Assembly (NCBI GenBank): GCA_946221495.1
Contig: CAMIFA010000066.1
Location: 1 to 25,006 of the forward strand
Length of the DNA stretch: 25,006 bases
Reading direction: 5' to 3'
Source of the DNA: an uncultured cyanobacterium
GTDB taxonomy: Bacteria > Cyanobacteriota > Cyanobacteriia > Cyanobacteriales > Chroococcidiopsidaceae
In this document: one piece after another, positions 14,670 through 22,206 of the stretch
How positions within the stretch are numbered: the stretch's first letter is position 1
Layout: the number at the start of each line of letters is the position of its first letter
The notes under the pieces: model-generated
Databases searched by the model: none
What the model saw: only the letters and a program-made list of their open reading frames with translations
What the model was told of the DNA's origin: nothing
Program-made: the position numbers and the translations under genes

Positions 14670-17600
14670 ATGCTCAACTCTATTGTCAAGTGGTCGATCG
14701 CCCAACGGTGGCTGGTGGTAATTGCCTCTATCTTGATTACCTTGTGGGGATTTCGTGTCCTGACTCAAATGCCTTTGGATGTCTTTCCCAGTTTTGCTCC
14801 GCCTCAAGTGGAAATTCAGACCGAAGCCCCTGGTTTAGCACCAGAGGAAGTCGAATCCCTAGTTACTCGTCCTATAGAGAGTGCCATTAACGGGACTCCC
14901 GGAGTAGAAACGGTACGCTCTTCTTCAGCTGTAGGTATCTCCGTGGTTAAAGTCATCTTTGGCTGGGATACCGAAATCTACCGCGATCGCCAATTGGTTC
15001 AGGAGCGGTTGCAACAAGCTCAAAGCCAGCTCCCGCAAGGAGTAGAATCGCCCCAAATTTCTCCTATTAACTCTCCTTTAGGAGCTGTCATCAAATATGC
15101 CTTTACCTCCGAAACCACTCCACTGATGGAGGTGCGGCGTATTGTCGATTGGCAAGTGAAAAATCGTCTTTTGGCTGTGCCTGGTGTTACTCAAATCGTA
15201 GTATTTGGCGGCGATGTGCGCCAGTATCAAGTGCTAATCGATCCAGACAAACTGAAAGCATTTAATGTTTCCTTGCAGGAAGTTGCTGAAGCCGCTGAAA
15301 AAGCAAACGTTAATGCTCCTGGTGGATTTTTAATTAACCCAGACCAGGAACTGTTAGTTCGGGAAGTCGGGCGGATTGAGTCTATCGATGAACTGAAGCA
15401 ATCGGCAATTACAGCGCGAAATGGCACACCAGTGCTGCTAGGTCAGGTAGCTGATATAAAAATTGGTGCCGAACTGAAACGTGGTGATGCCACTTTAAAC
15501 GGCAAAAAGGCGATTGTTGTAGTAGTTAACAAACAACCACAAGCTGATACCCCGACAGTAACCCGTGCAGTTGAAGCAGCAATGGAAGAAATTAAAGCCA
15601 GCTTGCCTAAAGATGTGAAAGTGACTGTTACTTTCCGTCAGGAAAATTTTATTGAGGCTTCGTTAAAGAATGTTGAAGACGCGCTACGGGATGGTATAGT
15701 CATCGTTTCTGCTGTCCTGATTCTGTTTTTGATGAATTGGCGCACGGTGATCATCAGTCTTAGCGCCCTTCCTTTGTCTTTGCTGTTGGGAATGATGATC
15801 CTGAGTTGGACCGGACAGGGCATTAACACGATGACTTTGGGGGGATTGGCTGTCGCCATTGGTTCCGTAGTGGATGACGCGATCGTAGACATGGAAAATG
15901 TTTACCGCCGTTTGCGAGAAAATCAACAGGCAGGAACCCCAGTGCCTCCACTGCAAGTTGTGTTTAATGGCTCAGTTGAGGTGCGCGTTAGCGTGCTGTT
16001 CTCAACAGTAATTATCGCTGTTGTCTTTGCACCAATTTTCGCCCTTTCTGGTGTAGAAGGTCGTATCTTTACGCCAATGGGTGTGTCCTATTTGCTATCA
16101 ATTGTGGCTTCAACGCTGGTGGCGCTGACGTTGACTCCGGCTTTGTGTGCCTTGTTACTAGTGAATCGACGTTTGCCACATGATGAAACCTGGATGGCGC
16201 GATTTTCTCATCGAGTGTATCGTCCGGCTTTGATGTTTTCTATTCGTCGCCCTCAGATTATTTTGATAGTTGCTGTGGCTAGCTTTGTGGCTTCAATGGT
16301 AATTTTACCCAGCTTGGGACGGGTATTTTTACCCCAGTTTCAGGAGCGATCGCTTGTCATCGCCACTTCTCTTTATCCTGGGGAATCTCTAGAGGCGACC
16401 AATACAGCTGGTTTGGCGATTCAAGATGCCCTCAAAAATGACAAGCGATTTGAAGTACTTCAGTTACGCTCAGGACGCGCCCTTGGTGATAGCGATGTGG
16501 GCGGTGTTAACTTTGGGGAACTGGACGTGGATCTGAGTGAAGAAGGGATAAGAAACCGAGAAGAGAGTACTGAGACGCTGCGGCAGGAGTTTGCTAAATT
16601 ACCGGGAGTAGCTGCTAATATTGGCGGTTTTATTTCTCACCGACTGGATGAAGTGCTGTCTGGAGTCAGGAGTGCGATCGCAGTTAAAATTTTCGGTCCC
16701 GATCTAGAACAACTCCGCACCATTGGTCAGGAAGTGCAGTCAGCCATGAGCAACATTCCTGGAGTTGTAGACCTGCAACTAGAACCCCAAGTTCCGATCA
16801 AACAGGTACAAATTAAGTTTGATCGAGCTGCTGCTTCTCGCTACGGTCTAGCAGTGGGCGATCTAGCAGAAACAATTGAAACTGCTCTTAATGGGAGAGT
16901 AGTGTCCCAGGTATTGGAACAGCAACAAGTATTTGACCTTGTTGTATGGTTGCCAGAAAGCGCCCGCCGCAATCTAGAAACAATCAGCAATTTATTGATT
17001 GATCTACCTAACGGGCAAAAAATTCCCTTAGCTCAAGTTGCCAAAGTTGAATATGGTACTGGTCCCAACACTATCAACCGCGAGAACGTTTCTCGGCTAA
17101 TTGTTGTCTCTGCTAATGTTAATGGGCGAGACTTAGGTTCTGTCATCAATGATATTCGTAACCGAGTAAAACAACAGGTACAATTGCCCTCTGGATACTA
17201 CATTCAATATGGCGGTCAATTTCAGGCGCAAGAGCAAGCTACACAAACCTTACTTTGGACTGGCATATTAGCATTTATTGCTATCACGGCACTCATTTAT
17301 TTTGCCGTCAATTCGATTCCCGCAACCGCGATGATTATGATTAATCTACCCTTAGCATTAGTTGGTGGTGTGATTTCTGTTGCCCTGGGTGGCGGCGTTA
17401 TCTCAGTAGCTTCAATGGTGGGATTCATTACCCTATTCGGCGTAGCCACTCGCAACGGTCTACTACTGGTTGATAATTACAATAATAAGCTAGCAACTGG
17501 TGTGCCATTAAAGGAAGTTCTGGTTGAGGGGTCTATGGAGCGACTCGTTGCCATCTTGATGACGGCACTATCATCAGCATTAGGAATGGTACCACTGGTA

Positions 17601-17801
17601 ATTGGGAGTGGAGCAGGTAAAGAAATTCTGCAACCCTTAGCAGTCGTAGTATTAGGTGGATTGTTCACCTCTACTGCTTTAACCCTGCTAGTTCTTCCAG
17701 CTTTGTATTCTCAATTTGGTAGGTTTTTGGTGACTAAACAGAGAATGCCATTGCAAGAGCAAGAAATTACCCAAGAAGCGACGCAAGGGTCGTTCTTATA
17801 A
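14670..17801 (+). CDS. HME-family RND heavy-metal efflux pump, copy 2
   Basis: A 1043-residue RND pump with the same landmarks as copy 1: MLNSIVKWSIAQRWLVV helix 1, LDVFPSFAPPQVEIQTEAPGLAPEEVESLVTRP, AVAIGSVVDDAIVDMEN at TM4, VGGVNFGELDV, SHRLDEVLSGVR and GVATRNGLLLVDNYN. Differences from copy 1 are spread throughout rather than clustered, so this is an old tandem duplication and not a recent repeat. There is no adaptor gene next to it, so it must use the adaptor at 8966 or one elsewhere. Glu is again found at the CusA Met672 position. It is preceded by box 5 and followed after 62 bases by a lipoprotein gene with a good ribosome site, probably co-transcribed. Confidence 0.9.
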   Translation: MLNSIVKWSIAQRWLVVIASILITLWGFRVLTQMPLDVFPSFAPPQVEIQTEAPGLAPEEVESLVTRPIESAINGTPGVETVRSSSAVGISVVKVIFGWDTEIYRDRQLVQERLQQAQSQLPQGVESPQISPINSPLGAVIKYAFTSETTPLMEVRRIVDWQVKNRLLAVPGVTQIVVFGGDVRQYQVLIDPDKLKAFNVSLQEVAEAAEKANVNAPGGFLINPDQELLVREVGRIESIDELKQSAITARNGTPVLLGQVADIKIGAELKRGDATLNGKKAIVVVVNKQPQADTPTVTRAVEAAMEEIKASLPKDVKVTVTFRQENFIEASLKNVEDALRDGIVIVSAVLILFLMNWRTVIISLSALPLSLLLGMMILSWTGQGINTMTLGGLAVAIGSVVDDAIVDMENVYRRLRENQQAGTPVPPLQVVFNGSVEVRVSVLFSTVIIAVVFAPIFALSGVEGRIFTPMGVSYLLSIVASTLVALTLTPALCALLLVNRRLPHDETWMARFSHRVYRPALMFSIRRPQIILIVAVASFVASMVILPSLGRVFLPQFQERSLVIATSLYPGESLEATNTAGLAIQDALKNDKRFEVLQLRSGRALGDSDVGGVNFGELDVDLSEEGIRNREESTETLRQEFAKLPGVAANIGGFISHRLDEVLSGVRSAIAVKIFGPDLEQLRTIGQEVQSAMSNIPGVVDLQLEPQVPIKQVQIKFDRAAASRYGLAVGDLAETIETALNGRVVSQVLEQQQVFDLVVWLPESARRNLETISNLLIDLPNGQKIPLAQVAKVEYGTGPNTINRENVSRLIVVSANVNGRDLGSVINDIRNRVKQQVQLPSGYYIQYGGQFQAQEQATQTLLWTGILAFIAITALIYFAVNSIPATAMIMINLPLALVGGVISVALGGGVISVASMVGFITLFGVATRNGLLLVDNYNNKLATGVPLKEVLVEGSMERLVAILMTALSSALGMVPLVIGSGAGKEILQPLAVVVLGGLFTSTALTLLVLPALYSQFGRFLVTKQRMPLQEQEITQEATQGSFL

Positions 17802-17863
17802 AAGTATTTGTCTCTACCAAGTTTTAAGGATTATTAGATTTAGTAACAGTTGGAGGAAAATAG

Positions 17864-18340
17864 ATGAAATCGCTAAAATCAGGTTTGTTTATTCTAGGAA
17901 TTGTGGCACTAGTTTCCTTGGGTGCTTGTAGTAACAGTAATCAAGTAGCCAATCCAGGCAGTAGTCCAGCTGACCCTCCCTCAGAAACCGCAGCTACAAC
18001 TCAGTCAACCAATGAGCAAACTAGCGAATCCAAAGGTGGTCAAGTTGTGGAGTCCGGGAACTATCACTTAGAGTTGGTGCCTGAGCCAGGAGAAAACGGA
18101 ACTCACTTAGATTTGTATTTGCAAAAAGGTGACAATCATGAAGCAATACCTAACGCAAAAGTAACGGCTCAGGTTCAGTTGCCAGATGGTAGTCAAAAGA
18201 CACTTCCCCTTAGCTATGACGCTGGAGGAAAACATTACACAGCTTTGCTTCCTGGAAAGGTAGCTGGTCAGTATCAAGTGAAAATTACTTCAGATATTAA
18301 TGGAGAAAAGGCAGACGGTCGTTTTAGTTTCAGCCAGTAA
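17864..18340 (+). CDS. Small lipoprotein with a FixH/YtkA-like beta domain
   Basis: A 158-residue lipoprotein: a signal peptide with the lipobox SLGAC (Cys at about 22), a Ser/Thr/Glu-rich linker (about 25-62), then a compact beta-rich domain containing YHLELVPEPGENGTHLDLYLQKGD, AKVTAQVQLPDGSQKTLPL, and LPGKVAGQYQVKITSDI. The last part resembles FixH/YtkA-like domains found in proteins of metal and oxidase assembly, but I am not sure of the family. Few Cys, His or Met residues are available. A strong GGAGG lies 8 bases before the ATG, and the second pump gene ends only 62 bases upstream, so it is probably the last gene of that operon and may act with the pump in the periplasm. An inverted repeat TCTCCA-N2-TGGAGA lies just after its stop (18343-18356). 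Confidence 0.65.
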   Translation: MKSLKSGLFILGIVALVSLGACSNSNQVANPGSSPADPPSETAATTQSTNEQTSESKGGQVVESGNYHLELVPEPGENGTHLDLYLQKGDNHEAIPNAKVTAQVQLPDGSQKTLPLSYDAGGKHYTALLPGKVAGQYQVKITSDINGEKADGRFSFSQ

Positions 18341-18342
18341 AC

Positions 18343-18356
18343 TCTCCAGTTGGAGA
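18343..18356. repeat. Perfect 14-base dyad using the MerR half-sites with a 2-base gap
   Basis: TCTCCA and TGGAGA, the same half-sites as the left-half operators, occur here separated by 2 instead of 6 bases, directly after the lipoprotein stop codon and 47 bases before box 6. There is no -35/-10 pair around it like those of the operators. It may simply be a small stem. Confidence 0.3.
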
Positions 18357-18403
18357 AGGACTAATGAAGCTTTTACAAGCAGCAATCAAGCATCTACATA
18401 GAA

Positions 18404-18420
18404 TTTCATCTTGATTTCAT
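18404..18420 (+). promoter_or_regulatory. TTTCAT-N5-TTTCAT box 6 (His/Met-rich secreted protein)
   Basis: Exact direct repeat with spacer CTTGA, 80 bases before the ATG at 18501. An AAATAG (18439-18444) lies 18 bases after the second half-site, a plausible -10 position. Confidence 0.8.
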
Positions 18421-18500
18421 TTGCTTGAAATAGCTTAGAAATAGATGCTGCCAAACAGATATATCAGCTGCAATCTATTTTCGTTACTTGTAAAAAGACT

Positions 18501-19451
18501 ATGAACAAAAAACTATTAATTTACGGTGTTGTCGGTTTACTAGCAGGCAGTGCCGTTACAGCAGTAGCTATAACTCGTAGTAGCAGAGCACAGCATCAAG
18601 CCATGATGCTACCTGCCTCTACAAGCATGACAAGTAATCCTCATGCTGGACATTCTAAGAATAATATGAATATGTCCGAAGGGTCGGTCAATGCCCAAGG
18701 CAAAGAGCCTCATGCAGGACATTCAACAAGTAACACTAGTAATCAGGTTCAACAAGCGATTGCTCAGGCAAAACTCACCGCTCCAACAAATATTACCCCC
18801 AATACTCCCGTTAGGTTGATGATTGATGTTCAAGACTCAACTGGGAAAGCGATCGCCAAATTTGACCGCTTCCAAGAAAAGCTAATGCACCTGATTGTGG
18901 TCAGCGACAATCTTCAGTTTTTCAGTCATGTTCATCCCACATATAAGGAGAATGGACGCTTTGAAATCGAAACCCGTTTTCTCCAACCAGGCACTTACAC
19001 GCTTTTTACAGACTACAAACCATCTGGAAAAACAGAACAAGTCTCCGTGCTGAAAACACAAGTTCCTGGAAACAGCCCACCTGCTCCAAAGATTGACCTG
19101 AATCGCACTAAGACTTTTGCGGATACTAAGGTTAATCTCACTATTTCTCAAGCGACGGTAAAAGCTGGTGAAGAAGTCACCCTAATGTTTAATTTACAGG
19201 ATGCTTCTAACAATCAATCCCTTAAAGACTTGCAACCTTACTTAGGAGAACGGGGGCATTTAGTGATCCTGCGGAAGTCATCGCCCTTGAAAGCGGCAGA
19301 TTATATCCATGCCCATGCAATGAAAGATACACCCACTGGACAGGTAAACTTTATGACTAGCTTCCCTCAACCAGGAAAATATAAACTCTGGGGGCAGTTT
19401 AATCGTAATGGCAGAATTGTAATAGCTGATTTCTGGGTAAATGTTGTTTAA
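18501..19451 (+). CDS. Exported His/Met-rich protein with an HLIVVSDNLQFFSHVHP domain
   Basis: A 316-residue protein anchored or exported by an N-terminal hydrophobic segment (about 5-24). A metal-binding-like linker follows with HQAMM, two PHAGHS repeats and NNMNMS. The main part (about 90-316) has two related beta-rich halves. The first contains LMHLIVVSDNLQFFSHVHPTYKENGRF, FLQPGTYTLFTDYKPSGK; the second contains LQPYLGERGHLVILRKSSP..YIHAHAM, FPQPGKYKLWGQFNRNG. This matches a widespread but poorly described family seen near copper genes, in which His residues on the (H)LIVVS and HxH strands could bind metal. I do not know a proven function. It has its own box 6 and follows the lipoprotein gene after 160 bases. 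Confidence 0.7.
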   Translation: MNKKLLIYGVVGLLAGSAVTAVAITRSSRAQHQAMMLPASTSMTSNPHAGHSKNNMNMSEGSVNAQGKEPHAGHSTSNTSNQVQQAIAQAKLTAPTNITPNTPVRLMIDVQDSTGKAIAKFDRFQEKLMHLIVVSDNLQFFSHVHPTYKENGRFEIETRFLQPGTYTLFTDYKPSGKTEQVSVLKTQVPGNSPPAPKIDLNRTKTFADTKVNLTISQATVKAGEEVTLMFNLQDASNNQSLKDLQPYLGERGHLVILRKSSPLKAADYIHAHAMKDTPTGQVNFMTSFPQPGKYKLWGQFNRNGRIVIADFWVNVV

Positions 19452-19461
19452 GTGGCTGAAA

Positions 19462-19478
19462 TTTCATCTTTATTTCAT
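19462..19478 (+). promoter_or_regulatory. TTTCAT-N5-TTTCAT box 7 (orphan)
   Basis: Exact direct repeat with spacer CTTTA, only 10 bases past the stop codon at 19451. No gene follows for over 400 bases, so it either drives a non-coding transcript, acts on the next box, or is left over from a lost gene. Confidence 0.65.
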
Positions 19479-19887
19479 AAAGTAGGAGTTAGACATTCAA
19501 CCCTTTACTTGTATAGCTATTGACATCTTATAGTTGTACCAGTAGTTACCTATTACAAGTAAAACTATGGTTGTCTCTCATCAATAAGGGTGAGTTAAAT
19601 AAACTTAAATTTTAGTACCAATGTTGTTTCGACATTCAAAAGTATTTAAATAAAAAGTGATTTCAAAAATTTAAATATTATTACTAAAAATTAAGTTGAA
19701 TATTTTTTGTATTTTATATTTCACTTCTTAGTGACAAAGGTTATTTCTATATTTTACCTCAAAAAACTAATATTTCATTTTAATTTCATAATCAAATGTC
19801 AGCCTAGTTAATATCAAGTTCATTTACTAAATATGAGTTTGAAATCTGATTAACATAGTTGATTCTTTAGAGAGTCGAACCAAGATA
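19479..19887 (+). other. AT-rich stretch without a gene between boxes 7 and 8
   Basis: I find no frame longer than a few tens of codons with a ribosome site here. The sequence becomes very AT-rich around 19620-19770 and contains box 8 (19773-19789). A small RNA made from box 7 is possible but not shown. Confidence 0.4.
19773..19789 (+). promoter_or_regulatory. TTTCAT-N5-TTTCAT box 8 (DUF2808 gene 2)
   Basis: Exact direct repeat with spacer TTTAA, 98 bases before the ATG at 19888. TAATAT (19809-19814) lies 19 bases after the second half-site, the best -10 among all boxes. Confidence 0.8.
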
Positions 19888-20364
19888 ATGAAAATACTGA
19901 TTTACGCTGCTGCTTTTACCCTAGTGATAGCATCTTCAGTTCCTGCTACCTATGGAAACGCTCCAAGGACGACTGGAAAGGTTCCTCATATTGTTGGCGC
20001 AGTACAATTTCCTCAAACTAGGTGGAGAATTGTTAGGCATTCTTTTCGATTAGAAATTCCCCAAAAGAGCAAGGCTCTTTCTCAGCTAAGTATCGAAGTT
20101 CCGGCTGGTTTAACCGTGAGGAATAACATTAGTGTGTCTGACCAATCTGAGCGGAGAATTAGCACCAATGTTTCTGTTAATGACAGCAAAGTCATACTGG
20201 CATTTCCTGAACCCATTGTTCCTGGAACCACACTTAAAGTTGCCTTAAAAGATGTAAAAATTTCAAGGCGTTCTAGCTTTTGGCTCTACCCAATTTCTGT
20301 TAGGCTTATTGGTCTTAATGCAGATATTCCAATAGGTATAGTCAGAATTAGAAGTTATAGTTAA
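19888..20364 (+). CDS. Secreted DUF2808 protein 2
   Basis: A 158-residue protein with a clear signal peptide (MKILIYAAAFTLVIASSVPATYG) and a DUF2808-like domain closely parallel to the 14040 product: TRWRIVRHSFRLEIPQKSKALSQLSIEVP, RNNISVSDQSERRISTNVSVNDSKVILAFPEPIVPGTTLKV and a C-terminal IPIGIVRIRSY. It is likely periplasmic or cell-envelope associated. It has no Cys. Function is unknown, as for the family. Its own TTTCAT box 8 with a good -10 makes regulated expression likely, and the next gene is a third copy with a separate box, so each copy is an independent transcription unit rather than an operon member. Confidence 0.75.
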   Translation: MKILIYAAAFTLVIASSVPATYGNAPRTTGKVPHIVGAVQFPQTRWRIVRHSFRLEIPQKSKALSQLSIEVPAGLTVRNNISVSDQSERRISTNVSVNDSKVILAFPEPIVPGTTLKVALKDVKISRRSSFWLYPISVRLIGLNADIPIGIVRIRSYS

Positions 20365-20393
20365 TGGTCAAATATTTGATGTAAACTCTAACA

Positions 20394-20410
20394 TTTCATC
20401 TCGATTTCAT
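20394..20410 (+). promoter_or_regulatory. TTTCAT-N5-TTTCAT box 9 (DUF2808 gene 3)
   Basis: Exact direct repeat with spacer CTCGA, 61 bases before the ATG at 20472. TAAATA (20429-20434) lies 18 bases after the second half-site. Confidence 0.8.
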
Positions 20411-20471
20411 TCAGGACTATCAAGCTAGTAAATAAGGAGTTAATTGAGTTAATTCTTAAGGAGTTAGTCTG

Positions 20472-20951
20472 ATGAAAAAGCTACTTTACACTGCTGCTTT
20501 TAGCCTGGCATTTGTATCCTCAGTTCCTGCTGCTTTAGCAGGTGGAATTTTAGGCGATGCTAAAGCTCCTCACCTTGTCCATAGTGGCGCACATCCGAAT
20601 GACGCTCGTGTACCGAGTGCTACACATCATTTTGAAGTACACGTCCAAGGTAGTGAGTTGTCACAACTATTTATCGATTTGCCAGAGGACATTAAACTCA
20701 AGCGAGGAATTGAGGTTACAGATCAATCTGGTCAAAAGGTTGATGCTACCGTTTCTGTCAACCGTAAAGGAGCTACTGTTACTTTCGCCCAACCTGTACC
20801 TTCAGAAACAACACTGACAGTTTCTATGAAAGGTGTTCAGACTCCAGCACCAGGATACGCAAGCAGTTGGCGTTATCCGATCTACAGCAGAAGTGTTGGT
20901 ACGAACGAAGACGTAAGAATAGGCTTGGCTCAGATTCAAACCTATGAGTAG
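20472..20951 (+). CDS. Secreted DUF2808 protein 3
   Basis: A 159-residue protein with a signal peptide (MKKLLYTAAFSLAFVSSVPAALA) and a divergent DUF2808-like domain: THHFEVHVQGSELSQLFIDLPEDIKLKRGIEVTDQSGQKVDATVSVN, VTFAQPVPSETTLTVSMKGV and a final VRIGLAQIQTYE. Unlike its paralogues it has several His residues before and within the first strands (PHLVHSGAHP, THHFEVHV), which could bind metal. The basic KSK loop of copies 1 and 2 is replaced by a GSE stretch. A good AAGGAG ribosome site lies before the ATG. The gene stands 107 bases after copy 2 with its own box 9. Confidence 0.75.
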   Translation: MKKLLYTAAFSLAFVSSVPAALAGGILGDAKAPHLVHSGAHPNDARVPSATHHFEVHVQGSELSQLFIDLPEDIKLKRGIEVTDQSGQKVDATVSVNRKGATVTFAQPVPSETTLTVSMKGVQTPAPGYASSWRYPIYSRSVGTNEDVRIGLAQIQTYE

Positions 20952-21080
20952 AACTTAGCTTCTGATTCCAAGACTTCTGATCAATGGAATAGGCTTTTCT
21001 GCTCGTGCCTTTGTCACCTCAAAGAACTGATTAACCCACCATGTTCTTTTTTATTTACCAATAGCATCCTTGCTAGTAAT

Positions 21081-21111
21081 TTTCCTTGTTTCATCTAGTT
21101 TCTTGTTTCAC
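21081..21111 (+). promoter_or_regulatory. Degenerate TTTC-repeat cluster upstream of the Cys-repeat gene
   Basis: TTTCCT (21081), TTTCAT (21089), TTTCTT (21099) and TTTCAC (21106) follow one another 24-54 bases before the ATG at 21135. Only one half-site is exact and the spacing is irregular, so this is at best a weakened version of the TTTCAT boxes. Confidence 0.3.
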
Positions 21112-21134
21112 TTAGTTTACTAGGTACTTTTGCA

Positions 21135-21440
21135 ATGAAAGCACTTCTTATCAGCGCTGCATTTATCCTAACAACGGTATCTTTTGGTTCTACTGCCTAT
21201 GCAAATGTGAATAATGGGGGAACGCAAAAGTTCTGTCAATCCATTCCTCCAGCAAGACCCTCTGGAGGCGCTACTAGGCAAAGACTTCAAACCATGCAAC
21301 GATGCAATCCACGAGTTCGACAATTAGCTGTAAAATCTAATACAGAAATATGTCAATTCGTTGCCTTGGCAGAACCAACTGGTGGAGCTACTAGACAAAG
21401 GCTTCAAGCCATGCAACGATGCAATTCACGAGTTCGGTAA
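21135..21440 (+). CDS. Small secreted protein made of two Cys-pair repeats
   Basis: A 101-residue protein. A signal peptide (MKALLISAAFILTTVSFGSTAYA, cleavage near residue 23) leaves a mature chain of about 78 residues composed almost entirely of two 30-residue repeats (33-62 and 72-101). Each reads (F/I)CQ.....(R/E)P(S/T)GGATRQRLQ(T/A)MQRCN(P/S)RVR. Each repeat thus has two cysteines 23 residues apart (C34-C57, C73-C96), a likely disulfide within each unit, and a strongly basic tail. I recognise no family. Despite its neighbours it is not His- or Met-rich. It lies between the third DUF2808 gene and the truncated ATPase, with only a degenerate box upstream. Signal peptide, conserved repeats at protein level and clean ending support a real gene. 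Confidence 0.7.
   Translation: MKALLISAAFILTTVSFGSTAYANVNNGGTQKFCQSIPPARPSGGATRQRLQTMQRCNPRVRQLAVKSNTEICQFVALAEPTGGATRQRLQAMQRCNSRVR
21231..21320 (+). repeat. Internal coding repeat, unit 1
   Basis: First 90-base unit of the Cys-repeat gene. Its last two thirds match unit 2 closely, with most differences at third codon positions. Confidence 0.8.
21348..21437 (+). repeat. Internal coding repeat, unit 2
   Basis: Second 90-base unit, offset by 117 bases from unit 1. It ends one codon before the stop, so the protein ends exactly with the repeat. Confidence 0.8.
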
Positions 21441-21602
21441 TACACTAGAACGTTGGTTCAGTAACCGTCGCCACTATAATTTTCAATCAGTAAATGATTG
21501 CTCAGTAAGCCTCCAATCGACCATTTTTTGTAAAATCTACATCACATATGCGATTACTAAACCAACGACATTTATTCACTCGCTGACTAAAAGGAGGTGG
21601 CA

Positions 21603-21619
21603 TTTCATCCTGATTTCAT
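21603..21619 (+). promoter_or_regulatory. TTTCAT-N5-TTTCAT box 10 (leads into truncated ATPase and the two-component genes)
   Basis: Exact direct repeat with spacer CCTGA, 68 bases before the ATG at 21688. TAGGGG (21641-21646) is 21 bases after the second half-site. As no box precedes the response-regulator gene itself, this one may autoregulate that gene through the intervening fragment. Confidence 0.78.
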
Positions 21620-21687
21620 AAAGTTCTGTCAATCTGTTTTTAGGGGTGAACCTTATAGACAGTTGAACAGGCGTAAGACTTCATACT

Positions 21688-22206
21688 ATGCCATCTCCTA
21701 TAACTTATGGATTCTCCAAATCTGTATCAAATGCGACATTTTGGCACACGTTAGAAGTTGAGCAAGCTTTAGCACTGCAAAGCAGCGATCGCGATGCTGC
21801 TTTAACAAATCAGCAAGCCATTGAGTGGTTGCAGCGCTTTGGAACTAACGAACTACTGCAATCTGGCAGTCGTAAACCTGTATCCATCTTAATAGATCAA
21901 TTCACCAAAGCCATGTTGGTGATGCTAACGGCGGTAGTGGTTTCGGCAATTCTGGAACTGCTACCTTCTCGGATTCCCAAGGATGCGATCGCTATTTCTG
22001 CAATTGCTTTGCACAGAACTGAGGAGCATAGCTTTAGCTTCCTAAAGGGTAGACGAAATTCAATTAAGTTAGAAGATTCACTCACCAACCCTGTTGTGGA
22101 TTGCGGCTCTGCCCTACAAGATAGTGTAGACGCATTCTTTCCCTATGCAACAGAAGCGCCCAGAGTAGTGAATTCAACAGGATTGAATGTTCTGATGTTT
22201 GTTTGA
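21688..22206 (+). pseudogene. Truncated P2-type cation-transporting ATPase (N-terminal fragment)
   Basis: The first 107 or so residues match the N-terminus of PMA1/SERCA-like cation ATPases: WHTLEVEQALALQSSDRDAALTNQQAIEWLQRFGTNEL, then RKPVSILIDQFTKAMLVMLTAVVVSAILEL and PKDAIAISAIA, i.e. the N-terminal domain and the first membrane helices. From about 22010 the expected continuation (next helix and actuator domain) is absent and an unrelated tail of about 65 residues runs to TGA at 22206. Full-length relatives have about 900 residues and no DKTGT or other catalytic motif is present here, so it cannot pump ions. A deletion joining this 5' end to other sequence is the simplest explanation. Box 10 precedes it and the response-regulator gene starts 96 bases after it. 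Confidence 0.8.

Noticed and set aside
18343..18356. TCTCCA-N2-TGGAGA as a fourth MerR operator
   Set aside because: The half-sites match but the gap is 2 instead of 6 bases and there is no -35/-10 pair in the required place.
6205..21619. Regularly spaced TTTCAT boxes as a CRISPR array or mobile repeat
   Set aside because: The copies are single sites before different genes with unrelated flanks and variable distances, as expected for operators.
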